A DNA stretch of 64,000 nt. Origin: Rhodocollybia butyracea (Eukaryota; Basidiomycota; Agaricomycetes; Agaricales; Omphalotaceae). Below, in pieces: positions 1 to 9,911 of the stretch. How positions within the stretch are numbered: the first letter of the stretch is position 1; the number at the start of each line of letters is the position of its first letter. The position numbers and the translations under genes are program-made. Under the pieces are notes generated by a model, which ran no database searches, was not told where the DNA came from, and was given only the letters and a program-made list of their open reading frames with translations. The stretch spans positions 558,001 through 622,000 of the forward strand of contig JADNRY010000012.1 in the NCBI GenBank assembly GCA_015501585.1. Direction: 5' to 3'.

Positions 1-267
1 AGTTGTTTGGTTCTATTTGTACTGAAACGCATGAGGCGTGAAAATGGGTGTCCACAATTGTGCGCTCATAGGTATTTTCAACAGTCACCACTCAAACTGA
101 GAAAATATCTTGCAAACTGAACAAATGAAAGCCAAAAAGTAAACTAGGGCAGATATCAACATGGTAACGAAAGATTACTATAAAAGTACATAGTTTAGAG
201 ACGGAATATGAGCGTGGGACATTGCTTATGTAAGCAGTAAGTGTTCTATCACTATATACACTCAACA
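1..267 (-). repeat. 3' LTR of the Copia element (partial at the window edge)
   Basis: This matches 8830-9096 almost base for base and ends with CAACA, the inner edge of the LTR. About 144 bp of the LTR should lie before position 1. Directly inside it, at 268-279, the minus strand reads a G-rich TCAGGGGGTTG, in the position of the polypurine tract that primes plus-strand synthesis. Confidence 0.85.
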
Positions 268-525
268 CAACCCCCTGATTGAACACTTTTGCAATCCAGC
301 ACAAGTCAATCACTAACACAACCCCCCAACATAGTATTTCCTTCAACTAGGAAGGTTTGGCTTCACAAGTCCAATCAAAGATCAGAACTTTTCCACCTTT
401 GGTTTGGCAAGGGCCTTTGTGAGCAGGTTGGCTGGATTATTCTCAGTGGGCAAATAAGAGAGTGTAAGCTTCCCATGTACAACTTGTTCTCTGAGCCAGT
501 AGAAAGTCCTGTCAAGATGCTTCAT

Positions 526-1230
526 TCAGCCATGATCTTCAGGGTTTTTAGCAACCTGAATGGATGATTGGTTGTTGGTGTAGATAATGGTAGGAGAAGC
601 GACTTTATACCCAAGCTCATTGAGAAGAGAACATATTGCCAACACTTCTTTGCCCACTGCATTTGAAGCCACAAACTCAGCTTCAGTAGAGGATAGAGTA
701 ACCACAGGTTGTAGTTTACTACTCCAGCTAACAGCACCTGATCCAACCTTTATGATGTATCCAGTTGTTGACTTCCCATTGTCTTTGTTGCCACCCAAGT
801 CTGCATCACCAATAGCTGTGATCAGATTGGGGACATCAGAATCTGGCCCTAGTTCCAACTCATAGTCAAGAGATCCTTTCAAGTAACACCACAAATGCTT
901 AACAGCAATCCAATGAGCATATCCAGGATTAGAGTTGAAACGAGTCAAGACACCACAGGCATAAGCTGTGTCAACACAAAGGATCATGGCCAGAAACAAT
1001 AGGGAGCCAACAGCCGACATGTAGGGGACATTGATCATCTCTTCTTTCTTCTCTGGTGTTTGGGGGCAGTCCGCTTTAGAGAGTGTCACAGTGGGATTCA
1101 TGGGAGTAGCCACAGGCTTGGAATCAGTCATGCCAAATTTGTCGAGTTTACAGAGGATGTATTGCTGGGCATTAAGATATAATTTTCGATTCTGGTGGTC
1201 TCATCTGATTCCCATGCCAAGTAAGTGTTA
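526..1230 (-). pseudogene. Copia RNase H region and end of reverse transcriptase (degenerate)
   Basis: The 201-residue open stretch 1131-526 begins MTDSKPVATPMNP and contains the Copia signatures VGSLLFLA, CGVLTRF, DADLGGNKDNGKSTTGY and LSSTEAEFVA. These belong to the linker after reverse transcriptase and the RNase H domain. The same frame continues upstream to about 1230 with LGMGIR, a TGA stop, then DHQNRKLYLNAQQYILCKLDK. The stop sits where the family has Trp, a one-base G to A change. It is non-functional on its own. Confidence 0.85.
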
Positions 1231-1251
1231 AAGTCATGATTTATACAAAGT

Positions 1252-1325
1252 GTGCAGACTAGGGATTGAACCCAGGACCTTCTGGTGAAATCCCAAGATG
1301 CTCTAACCAACTGAGCTATCTGGCC
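1252..1325 (-). other. tRNA-like sequence with Pol III A and B boxes (SINE head or tRNA pseudogene)
   Basis: On the minus strand, 74 nt read GGCCAGATAGCTCAGTTGG, then a D arm closed by GCTC/GAGC, and end with GGTTCAATCCC and TCTGCAC. TAGCTCAGTTGG fits the A-box consensus and GGTTCAATCCC the B box. The acceptor stem pairs at about five of seven positions, and the anticodon arm does not fold canonically, with no T at position 33. The overall shape resembles fungal tRNA-Ile. It interrupts the Copia reverse transcriptase, so a tRNA-derived SINE or a retro-inserted tRNA copy is likely. No clear target duplication was found. Confidence 0.55.
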
Positions 1326-1650
1326 ATTGTTATCAACTATGAACTTGTATCTCTTAAGTGCCAGAGCCTCTCCAAAGGTTCTTACAGAATGCCCAACTGG
1401 AAAGGTCTCACATCTACTAGGAATGCCCCAAGTAAGGTCTCACATCATGCCTTTATAATGGAGATCATTTGGATACACACTTGACAAGTCATATGTGTGT
1501 CAGATTATGTCATCCAACAGTAAGAAGTTGATACTGCCCAAGTCACAGAGTTTAAGTTCTTTCTCTAGATCATGGACAAATTGATCTATAACACCAGAGT
1601 CTTTACAAGCACAAGTGATATCATCTACCCAAACTGGAACAATCACTTTA

Positions 1651-2716
1651 TTGCCGTTTTCAAAAGTCTGCGGAAAACGTCGAAATTATTTTACGGGCGC
1701 TTATTCATTTCCCACAAGTTTTGCCTTCTTCCATACCACAACAATCTCTTCAAGCCACTGCCTATAACAGACAAACCACAAGAGGACTTTTATACAGTGT
1801 CTTTATAAGCTTGTAGCTCTTATCCAGCCATTTTTGCATCATTTTCTTTGCTCTGGGCCTGTCAACGAGTCGTTCAACAACACATTGAAGCATCTATGAT
1901 ACAGAACCATGACAACTTGAAAATTTGTGCTAGAACTGTGACTGAGGCTTGTTCTTTAGCACTTAGCCCGCAATATCAAACCAGGGATTAGTGGTATAAC
2001 CGAGGATAGCTACTGGTGTATCGTGCATGTATCTTTCTTCAATGATTGACCTGGTGCTAATGAACATTCTGAGTGGCTATTGTTCTGTTTCTCTTCCATA
2101 CAATCTGTACCTTGCGAATTACCTCAAATAGCCTCGATGTTCTGCTCTCAAGTTGTTCCAACCTCTCAAAACAATGTGTCAAGTTTTTGTCCTGTATTCA
2201 CGGATGTCTACATCATCATTGCCTATCGCTAGATCCTCCGAAACTTGTAGTCTGATCTGATTGTTATATATGTACTGCTAGTACCTGCAATCCACTATCT
2301 AGGCCTAAATGAGGTTGTCATTGTCATGTCCCCTTGTACACAGTCCAAGGTCTCAACCTGTTTCAACTCCCAACTCTTACACAGATTGACACAATCTTGA
2401 TCCACCATCTATTCAGCTTTGAACTTGTACAATTCATATGATATCCTGACTTCAGAGGCAATAAAACAGAGGCAGCGTTGGGATCTTATGTACCTTCCAA
2501 TGCAAATGTAAAAGATGTTTGTTTCGGGCACACCAAAAGTTGTCAAGATTTCATGGGTTACTTATATACATTTAAAGAAGATACGTGCCAACTTTAGAAG
2601 AGATTGGGAAAGATTTGAGCTCAGCGAAAGGTCAGAAGCAAAAGACAACCTGAGGGATAATAAGCGCCTATGAAAAAAAAAATTCGACGTTTTCCGCAGA
2701 CTTTTGAAAACGGCAA
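1651..2716. mobile_element. 1,066 bp terminal-inverted-repeat element with TA target duplication
   Basis: The left end begins TTGCCGTTTTCAAAAGTC and the right end is its reverse complement. The inverted repeats run about 60 bp with some differences. TA flanks both ends (1649-1650 and 2717-2718). Removing the element and one TA restores the Copia reverse-transcriptase frame exactly (..CGN-LK-VIVPVWVDD..). This is the footprint of a Tc1/mariner-type insertion. The interior shows no transposase frame, so it is a non-autonomous element. Confidence 0.75.
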
Positions 2717-3840
2717 TAAGGTTACCGCATTTAAATAGATAAACACATGGATCAGACTCCAGGCAGTTGAAGCCCAACTTGGCTAACACACCACAGAGTT
2801 TCTCACTCCAAAGACGGGGCGACTGCTTTAACCCATAAAGGGACTTGTTTAGCCTGCAAACTTTCTCTGGTCCACCTTGCTTGAAACCCTCAGGCTGTCT
2901 CATGTAGATAGTTGTGTCAATGTCAGAATTAATAAATGCATGTGAGATATCAACAGAGCAAAGCTCCATATCATCAATAGCAGCAAGAGCAAGTACAATG
3001 CATAATGAGGACCAGTGGAGAGTAGAAGCATAGGTTTTGAGATAGTCAAATTCAGGTCTTTGGCTGAAGCCTTGAGCACACAAGCATGCTTTGTAGCGTT
3101 CAATAGAGCCATCAGCCTTGTGCTTAATATGGTATACCCAAGTTGACCCAATTGTTTTCTCTCCTGGTGGCAAGTCAACAATATCCCAAATCTGGTTTGC
3201 TAGATGAGCAGCAATCTCATTGTCCATTGCTTCTTCCCACTTAAAGGCTTCTGGACTGCGCATAGCATCTCAATAATTTTGAGGTTCTACACTGCTAGCA
3301 GCATGTCCATGTTCCTCTACATCTCCATTGTATTTGTCAGAGTGATCAGGCTCATTATGGGCATTGCCCTTAGAAGCAGCAGGTTTGACTTCCCACCATC
3401 TACCAGGAGGTTTACGAGCATGTGCAGGGTGACATACAGCAATGGGTTGCTCATCAGATTCATCCTCATCAGTCACAGATATTTCAGGCTCTGGGGTGGG
3501 AGCAAGAGCAGGAGGTGCATTAAGGGGAGGCACATCATCTTCATCAGCAGGGGCAGGTTCAGAGTCCAATTCATCAGATAAAGCAGGAGGTGTGAATAGA
3601 TCATTAGAGGTACTAGATGGATTGGGAGTAGCAGATGGTTCTGGAGGAGTTGCAGGAATGTAGTTTCGACAAAGGGTAGGCTAATTAGGTGACTTGGATC
3701 CATACCTGAATCTTTCATCAAATTCTACATGTTTGCTGATAATGACCTTTTTAGTGACCAGATTCCCGAACTTCCAGCCTTTAACTCCCTCAGGATACCC
3801 AATGAATACACACTTTTCCATATGTGAACCAAAATATGGC
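2717..3840 (-). pseudogene. Copia pol fragment: integrase C-terminus and reverse transcriptase
   Basis: Read from 3840 downwards, the start encodes FGSHMEKCVFIGYPEGVKGW and KHVEFDERF, the post-catalytic integrase region of Copia. It is followed by a Pro/Ser-rich linker, then reverse transcriptase: EAMDNEIAAHLANQIWDIVDLP, GSTWVYHIKHKADGSIERYK, VDISHAFINSDIDTTIYMRQPEGF and LNKSLYGLKQSPRLW. Frames shift between these blocks, and the RT is then cut by the TA-flanked element at 1651-2716. The catalytic YVDD-type motif (VWVDDITC) lies beyond that insertion, at about 1610-1640. Confidence 0.85.
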
Positions 3841-3871
3841 TGCTCAGTTCAGTCACCCACATATTTGGTCT

Positions 3872-4181
3872 TAGGCTTTGAAGGTCCAATTCAATGAACT
3901 GTGTAAAACCAATGAATTGCACTGAACTGAACCACAAAATGAACTGATGATAGATGGACCAGTCCATGGTTCAAACCTGGTCCAATTCATGGTTCATCAA
4001 AATCTCAGAAAAAAAGTGAACTGCAGAAAATCAGTTGAATTGATGAATTGGACCAGTGCACCAGTGCAATCAGTGCAGGTCTATGATTCATACAGATTTA
4101 GGTATTTTATGGACTGGTCCAATTCATGATTCATTGGATTTTTGGTAAATAAACTGAATTGGATTGGACCTTCAAACCCTA
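3872..4181. mobile_element. 310 bp inverted-repeat element nested in the left arm
   Basis: The ends read TAGGCTTTGAAGGTCCAATT and, inverted, TAGGGTTTGAAGGTCCAAT. Between them are repeated motifs such as GGTCCAATTCATG and GGACCAGT in both directions. The right arm of the host element has the uninterrupted sequence TTTGGTCTTATTAGTC, showing that this part was inserted. No exact target duplication is left and there is no coding capacity. The TAGGG-type end suggests a hAT-like MITE, but this is inference. Confidence 0.55.
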
Positions 4182-4433
4182 GCCCTGCCCCACCTAGGCC
4201 ATATCTTTGTCTTATTAGTCTACACTTTTGTAAGAGGTGTAGGGTGAGAGTGGAGGATGGTGAGATAGAGAATATAAACAAGAATGAAATATCATAGAAT
4301 AATGACTTGATATTTTTAGGAACATATTGGGATTTTTTACATATCTGTAGATTATGACAAGATTAAGCTAAGTCACAGTGCCCTGTTCTGGGTGGTCAGG
4401 GAAGCATGGGACTTACCTGACCTAGCTGATTTA

Positions 4434-4640
4434 GGTCATGACCTGGGTGAACTAGGTCATGACCTACCTAACCTAGGTCATGACCTACCTGACCTAGGTC
4501 ATGACCTACCTGACCTAGATCATGACCTACCTAGCCTAGGTCATGACTTACCTGGCCTAGGTCATGACCTGGGTGAACTAGGTCATGACTTGCCTAGCCT
4601 AGGTCATGATCTACCTGGCCTAGGTCATGACCTAGGCCAA
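4434..4640. repeat. Tandem 21 bp repeat with palindromic core AGGTCATGACCT
   Basis: About ten copies of a 21 bp unit, each containing the 12 bp perfect palindrome AGGTCATGACCT or a one-base variant, joined by linkers such as ACCTGACCT. The right arm holds a shorter array (about 6875-6950) and dispersed copies near 7317-7390. Such subterminal arrays are usually transposase-binding sites; that role is inferred here. Confidence 0.85.
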
Positions 4641-5558
4641 TTTGAAAATTACTAAATTAGGAAATTTTTCAATTTTTGCAGTGGATGAGGTCAAAGCTGT
4701 TTTTATTACCAAATAAGGCAATTTTCAAACACCTTAACCAGTTTTATGTTTTTTTAATAGAGTTAGATACATTTGGAAATTTTTATAAATTACTATATTA
4801 GGCAATTTTATTTCAATAGACTTTTATTTCTTAATTAGGCAATTTCAAAACTTTTGCAGTGGATGAGGCCAAAGCTGTTTCCATTGCCTAATTGAGAAGT
4901 GACAAATTTGCAGTGGATGAGGTCAAAGCTGTTTTCACTACCTAATTAAGAAATGACAAAACTGAACACACAAACTATGTACACTCTTTCCCTAAGGACA
5001 ATAGCTTGTGGTAAACATCCAGACCTTTTGTTTATACACAGAATAGGTTGCTCACCTAAAATGAAGCCAATCCTGTGGTGGGAAGGGGCTGGATTGCAAA
5101 ATATTTTTTGGATAACCTTTGGTTGTAGTGGATGAGGCCCAGTGAAAACTCCGGATGTCCAGATTGGCTCAAAACGGGGCAAATCAAAATCTTCATCCGT
5201 CATTTCGGGCGAGAGAACTTGGACCCAACTCCTCCATCCAATATCGCATATTTTAGCTCGACTAACAAGCTCTAACTAGATATAACTAGTTATCGAACTA
5301 TTCTTTTGCCATCTAAAGCTATCTATGTTTGGTAACAAACGGCACTATCTGGTCAAATCATTTGAGAAGCGTTGCCCCATAATTTCGGCCCCAACGTAAA
5401 AGCAACTCGTGTTTTGGGAATTTCCCACAATCTGCTCTCTCCTTTGTACCACCACCATCCTCTTTCCGCCACTTTGGTGAGTTTCACTTATCGTTACTAT
5501 CTCTCTCTGTACTCATTGTTATATCACTTGTTCTCGCCGATCTTTTCACAGATGTTGA

Positions 5559-5847
5559 CCCTCTCTCTTTTCCAATGACAAGTGCCACCAGCTATCCACT
5601 TTCCTACTCAATCCATATGTGGCTTACGGAGATGTCATAGGTGGCAGGCGGCAGGACGCTGCGATGGGTTTGGTAGCAGAAGAGCATATACTGGTGAGTT
5701 CTCGATGTTTCTGCGTCCTGCACGCATCCTAATACATCTTTTTCACAGGCCAGCACACTCGTATTCCCAACGGATTCTCCCCAATGGATTATTTCATCGT
5801 ACAATGCTCATTTTCTATATAATCGTACGATATGGCCGGTTTTTTAG
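5559..5847 (+). other. Exon-like open stretch in the loop of the inverted-repeat element
   Basis: A frame open from 5559 reads FLLNPYVAYGDVIGGRRQD and AAMGLVAEEHIL up to 5693. A clean intron follows (5694-5748, gtgagt...ttcacag, 55 nt), and the same frame continues ASTLVFPTDSPQWIISSYN to a stop at 5847. I do not recognise the protein. The preserved splice signals suggest a host gene fragment picked up by the element, but two open exons this short could arise by chance. No transposase motifs are seen. Confidence 0.3.
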
Positions 5848-7129
5848 GATATACTGGTTGATACGAGTATTTTGTATACGTCATTGTATGCTACATACCT
5901 ATAATACAATGTTTTGCTTGTTTACAAAAGCGAAATTTATGCCTAATTAGACAGGTATCACTTATTATCCACTCTCCCAGGACAGTATAAGCTACTCCTG
6001 AGTCGTCTAAACATACCTATTATACCAGGGTACAATGTCCTAGAAGCCTGTGGCCCACCCTGGCCTGGATGCTCTGATACTTATCCTCTGATTTCGAAAA
6101 AATGAGGGTTTTTGATGAGAAAGTTCAAAGATCAATAAAGACTGATCTCCCAGGGGCCATCTAAATATATCTGAGACTCAGAAAGGGTAGACAACATATC
6201 AGGGTATCAGGGGATGAAAAGGATCACCCTTATCCATGCCAATCTGCATGTTATATCAAGCAATCTTTAGACTCAATGCTTTTCATTGATTTCCTTTTAT
6301 GGCATACAGCTTTGGCCTCATCCACTACAACCAAAGGTTATCCAAAAAATATTTTGCAATCCAGCCCCTTCCCACCACAGGATTGGCTTCATTTTAGGTG
6401 AGCAACCTATTCTGTGTATAAACAAAAGGTCTGGATGTTTACCACAAGCTATTGTCCTTAGGGAAAAAGTGTACATAGTTTGTGTGTTCAGTTTTGTCAT
6501 TTCTTAATTAGGTAGTGAAAACAGCTTTGACCTCATCCACTGCAAAAGATTTGTCATTTTTCAAATAAGTAATGAAATGAGCTTTGACCTCATCCACTGC
6601 AAATTTGTCACTTCTCAATTAGGCAATGGAAACAGCTTTGGCCTCATCCACTGCAAAAGTTTTGAAATTGCCTAATTAAGAAATAAAAGTCTATTGAAAT
6701 AAAATTGCCTAATATAGTAATTTATAAAAATTTCCAAATGTATCTAACTCTATTAAAAAAACATAAAACTGGTTAAGGTGTTTGAAAATTGCCTTATTTG
6801 GTAATAAAAACAGCTTTGACCTCATCCACTGCAAAAATTGAAAAATTTCCTAATTTAGTAATTTTCAAATTGGCCTAGGTCATGACCTAGGCTAGGCAGG
6901 TCATGACCTAGTTCACCCAGGTCATGACCTAAATCAGCTAGGTCAGGTAAGTCCCATGCTTCCCTGACCACCCAGAACAGGGCACTGTGACTTAGCTTAA
7001 TCTTGTCATAATCTACAGATATGTAAAAAATCCCAATATGTTCCTAAAAATATCAAGTCATTATTCTATGATATTTCATTCTTGTTTATATTCTCTATCT
7101 CACCATCCTCCACTCTCACCCTACACCTC

Positions 7130-7390
7130 TTAGACTATATCTCCCCCTCCTAGACCATACCCTCCTCCTCCCAGACTATACCCTCCTCCTCCTAGACCAT
7201 ACCCTCCCTCACCTAGACCATGCCCTCCCTCACCTAGACCATGCCCTGCCCCACCTAGGCCATATCCTATCTCACCCCAGGCCATGATCTACCAACCCCA
7301 GGAAAAGACCAACCTGACCTAGGTCATGACCAATTTTTTAGGTCATGACCTAATTCCCAGGTCATGACCTAAATCCCAAGGTCATGACCT
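7130..7390. repeat. Pyrimidine-rich tandem repeat in the right arm
   Basis: Units of about 20-22 bp of the type CTAGACCATACCCTCC(CT)CC repeat from 7130 to about 7270, then grade into scattered AGGTCATGACC copies up to 7390. The left arm lacks this block except for one CCCTGCCCCACCTAGGCC unit near 4183-4200, so the two arms are not equal. Confidence 0.7.
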
Positions 7391-7488
7391 AGCTGCCCGG
7401 GTTTTGGCTAGGTTTTTGAGTCTTTTTAGTAAGGTCAATGTAACAAAAGTGTAGACTAATAAGACCAAATATGTGGGTGACTGAACTG

Positions 7489-7822
7489 CACCAGGCTTCT
7501 TTGACACATGCTGTTTCTCTAGAATGCTCCACATAGCGATGGGATCCTCTTGGTATGCCTTAATAGGCACCTGCTGAGGCGAGCTGACAGCAAGAAAAAT
7601 CAAGCCAGCAGCCTTTTCAGCTTTAATTTCCCACTTGCCCAACAGACCTGGATCTGAGGGCTTAGCCTCTTTGCCAGATACTAGTCTCCATAGACCTTGA
7701 GACATCAGAGATGCCTTCATATTACCAACCCAATCATTGTAGTTGTCCTTGGTAAGAACTTTGAAAGAAGGGTTGGAAGTGGTAGAAGTGAAAGACATAG
7801 TGATAATAGCCAACTGAGCCAA
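7489..7822 (-). pseudogene. Copia Gag N-terminal fragment
   Basis: The frame starts MAQLAIITMSF at 7822 and reads FKVLTKDNYNDWVGNMKASL, GLWRLVSGKEAKP and AMWSILEKQHVSKKPG. This is the UBN2/Gag-type N-terminal domain of Copia polyproteins, which packages the RNA. It is cut after KKPG by the inverted-repeat element at 7488; the open frame beyond is element sequence. The remainder of Gag, with its zinc knuckle, the protease and the integrase core are absent. Confidence 0.85.
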
Positions 7823-7932
7823 TTGATAGTATAGAAAGACAACAATAGTATAGAACTATTGAGGAGCACACAAGTAAAGAGGTAACAAGAACACAACAAC
7901 GAAATGCACAGTTAGAACACGGGGCCCATAAC

Positions 7933-8589
7933 TAGGGCTCTGCACCGGAACCATATTTACGGTTTATATGGACGGTTTATACAGTTACGGAACCGTACTG
8001 TATAGACCTCTGAAGCATCTTGATACGGTATGGCCTATGGTAAGGTAAATAGCCGTATTCACCGTATTTTGACGGCCGTTACGGCTGTAAATATGGTATA
8101 CAAGATAAACTGAGCAAACACGGAGCCTGTTCACTAAAAGGAACATCTTTCATTTTTTAAAACCCAATTATCTCTTAGGGAACTAGTTTATAACTAGTTT
8201 ATCATATCTTTCAGCTGTATATATATATTTTTATTAGGTGGTGAGACTTTGAGATGAGCCTGGACTGTTGGCATCTCCGGAACTCCTCATCAACCCCATA
8301 TTCTTGCCATATTCTGTCTTGGAAGCAGGAATAATTGATTAAACCTACACCTAAGAGTATCTTCTGCTGATATAAACTTGATTGTAACTATTTTATGGAC
8401 CCATGGTACCCAAATTTTTTCTATCTAGTACCGTATGCTGTATTGCCATATTACGGCCATACTTTTATGGTACCGTAACCGTCAGACACATGGAACGACA
8501 GTTGTACGGTACGGTCATGGCCCAATTGTAGCCGTATGGCACCATAAAATATACAGCCGTAACCGTATATGGTACGGTGCAGAGCCCTA
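7933..8589. mobile_element. 657 bp hAT-like MITE with perfect 8 bp target duplication
   Basis: The ends are TAGGGCTCTGCACCG and its exact reverse complement. Both sides carry the same 8 bp CCCATAAC (7925-7932 and 8590-8597). An 8 bp duplication with TAGGG-type ends is the hallmark of hAT transposons. The subterminal zones are full of short ACGGT/ACCGT motifs in both directions (for example TACGGTATGG, GCCGTATTCACCG), typical transposase-binding repeats. No transposase is encoded. It inserted in the Copia leader between LTR and Gag. Confidence 0.85.
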
Positions 8590-8685
8590 CCCATAACCTG
8601 TTGAAGAGAACTGCACTTGTTGAAGTTAAACACACTGGAGTGCCCTTCAGCTAACCCAAGCAGTGTGATACCCGTCTTAGTACAG

Positions 8686-9096
8686 TGTTGTTATGCTCAG
8701 TATAACAACTATAGTGCTGTACTAATAGCCTTATAGTTCCTCAGTACTCCAATAGACAGCAAACAATGAACTGAATCAAAGATATATGAATATTGATTTG
8801 GACTCTTTCTAACTAAGTAAGGAATAGGTAGTTGTTTGGTTCTATTTGTACTGAAACACATGAGGCGTGAAAATGGGTGTCCACAATTGTGCATGCATAG
8901 ATATTTTCAACAGTCACCACTCAAACTGAGAAAATATCTTGCAAACTGAACAAATGAAAGCCAAAAAGTAAACTAGGGCAGATATCAACATGGTAATGAA
9001 AGATTACTATGAAAGTACATAGTTTAGAGACGGAATATGAGCGTGGGACATCGCTTATGTAAGCAGTAAGTGTTCTATCACTATATACACTCAACA
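8686..9096 (-). repeat. 5' LTR of the Copia element
   Basis: The right-hand part 8830-9096 repeats 1-267. The full LTR can be set at 8686-9096 because it then begins TGTTG and ends CAACA, the usual TG..CA inverted ends, giving 411 bp. On the minus strand it begins TGTTGAGTGTATATAG, which includes a TATA-like TATATAG. The primer-binding site should start just left of 8686, but I could not match it to a tRNA. Confidence 0.75.
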
Positions 9097-9855
9097 TATC
9101 CGGGACAGGGGAGAAGCACTTTTGTACATTTTCTTGCCTTTCCAAATCCACTTCATGATGCTTACTATGAATGACAGTTGATTTGAAAGTTGTCCAGTGG
9201 TCGAGGCCACTTCCGGAAGAGAGTGGTCATCCACATCAATGACTTCTGCCACCTTTTCTAACAGAGAAGCACTAGCAGCCATATTGATACTGGGCAACAG
9301 CTCCTCTGGGATTGTGGCTAACAGGAAGTGACTTGCAGGAGGCAATTCAGTGACCCTATTCAATGAACATAAGTGCAAAAAAAAACAAAAGCAAGTCGAA
9401 GCTTACAGATCAAGCAAGGCTTCTTTAATATGTTGCAGTTGAGGTTTGAAAAGGCCTTCACCAATACTAAGTTTTGTGATACAGCCTTCAATCCAGTTAC
9501 ATAGATTCTGGGCACCCATGATGTTTTCTGTGATAAGCTTCTTGAAATCTCTGGAATCTGAAGCCCATCCAAGTCCCTCATGCAGCGTCTTATTGACATA
9601 CTGATATGGCTCCTCACTTTGAAGAACTGGATCACCAGAAAAGACGGAAAGTGTATTAGGAATAGAAATATGAGGTGGGAGATGGTCCACAAGCTTCTGG
9701 ACCTGAACCAAGAGACTGTCTTTCAGTGATTCAGGATCTGCAGATGTATGTTTGGATGAGATATGCACTCGAGTGTCAGGATTAATGGAAGATGATGGAG
9801 TTTGAGTACTTCCACCTCTGGTTTCCTGAGAGATGTGTATGCCGCTTGGCAGTCA
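9091..9855 (-). pseudogene. Unrecognised spliced gene fragment, 3' end cut by the Copia LTR
   Basis: Minus strand: a frame open from 9855 (after a stop) reads a Ser/Thr-rich stretch, then DSLLVQVQKLVDHLPPHISI and NLCNWIEGCITKLSIGEGLF to 9407. An intron 9406-9356 (gtaagc...gaatag, 51 nt) joins it in frame to VTELPPASHFLLATIPEELL and SIVSIMKWIWKGKKMYKSA. The frame enters the LTR at 9096 and stops at 9091. The start lies upstream and is not clear. The even, coding-like composition and clean splice suggest a real gene truncated by the retrotransposon. I do not recognise the family. Confidence 0.45.
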
Positions 9856-9911
9856 TGATGGTACTGGTGGGATAGATGGGATGGCGTTGGAGGATAAATC
9901 ATGGCTTGCAA

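Larger units (their letters stand above)
3845..7488. mobile_element. Large inverted-repeat (foldback-like) DNA element inside the Copia element
   Basis: Both ends start with CAGTTCAGTCACCCACAT in inverted orientation. Long, nearly identical inverted arms run to 5139 on the left and from 6314 on the right, enclosing a 1,174 bp unpaired loop. Each arm carries the palindrome AGGTCATGACCT in tandem plus repeats of GCAGTGGATGAGGTCAAAGC. The left arm is altered by a 310 bp insertion and lacks about 300 bp of a pyrimidine-rich tandem repeat present in the right arm (about 7130-7390). No transposase is visible. Flanking bases do not form a target duplication, and Copia sequence between Gag and integrase is missing at this point. 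Confidence 0.75.
1..9096 (-). mobile_element. Degenerate Ty1/Copia LTR retrotransposon carrying several nested insertions
   Basis: The element reads on the minus strand. A 267 bp direct repeat at 1-267 and 8830-9096 marks the two LTRs; the left copy is cut by the window start. Between them, in minus-strand order, lie a Gag start (7822-7489), the end of integrase plus reverse transcriptase (3840-2717, continuing 1648-1326), and RNase H (to 526). Protease and most of integrase are missing where the inverted-repeat element 3845-7488 sits. Reading frames contain stops, for example TGA where Copia proteins have Trp just before the RNase H part. By eye the LTRs differ at about 7-8 of 267 positions, so the insertion is not recent. 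It cannot be autonomous. Confidence 0.9.

Noticed and set aside
4434..4640. AGGTCATGACCT as a nuclear hormone receptor element
   Set aside because: The sequence equals a known animal receptor palindrome, but fungi lack these receptors; a transposase-binding repeat is the simpler reading.
4434..4640. CRISPR array
   Set aside because: Repeats are contiguous 21 bp units without unique spacers, in a eukaryotic transposon.
4392..4655. 87-codon open frame with a perfect seven-residue repeat (HDLPDLG type)
   Set aside because: It is the translation of the 21 bp tandem repeat in the transposon arm; the period is a multiple of three and has no stop, so it stays open by chance.
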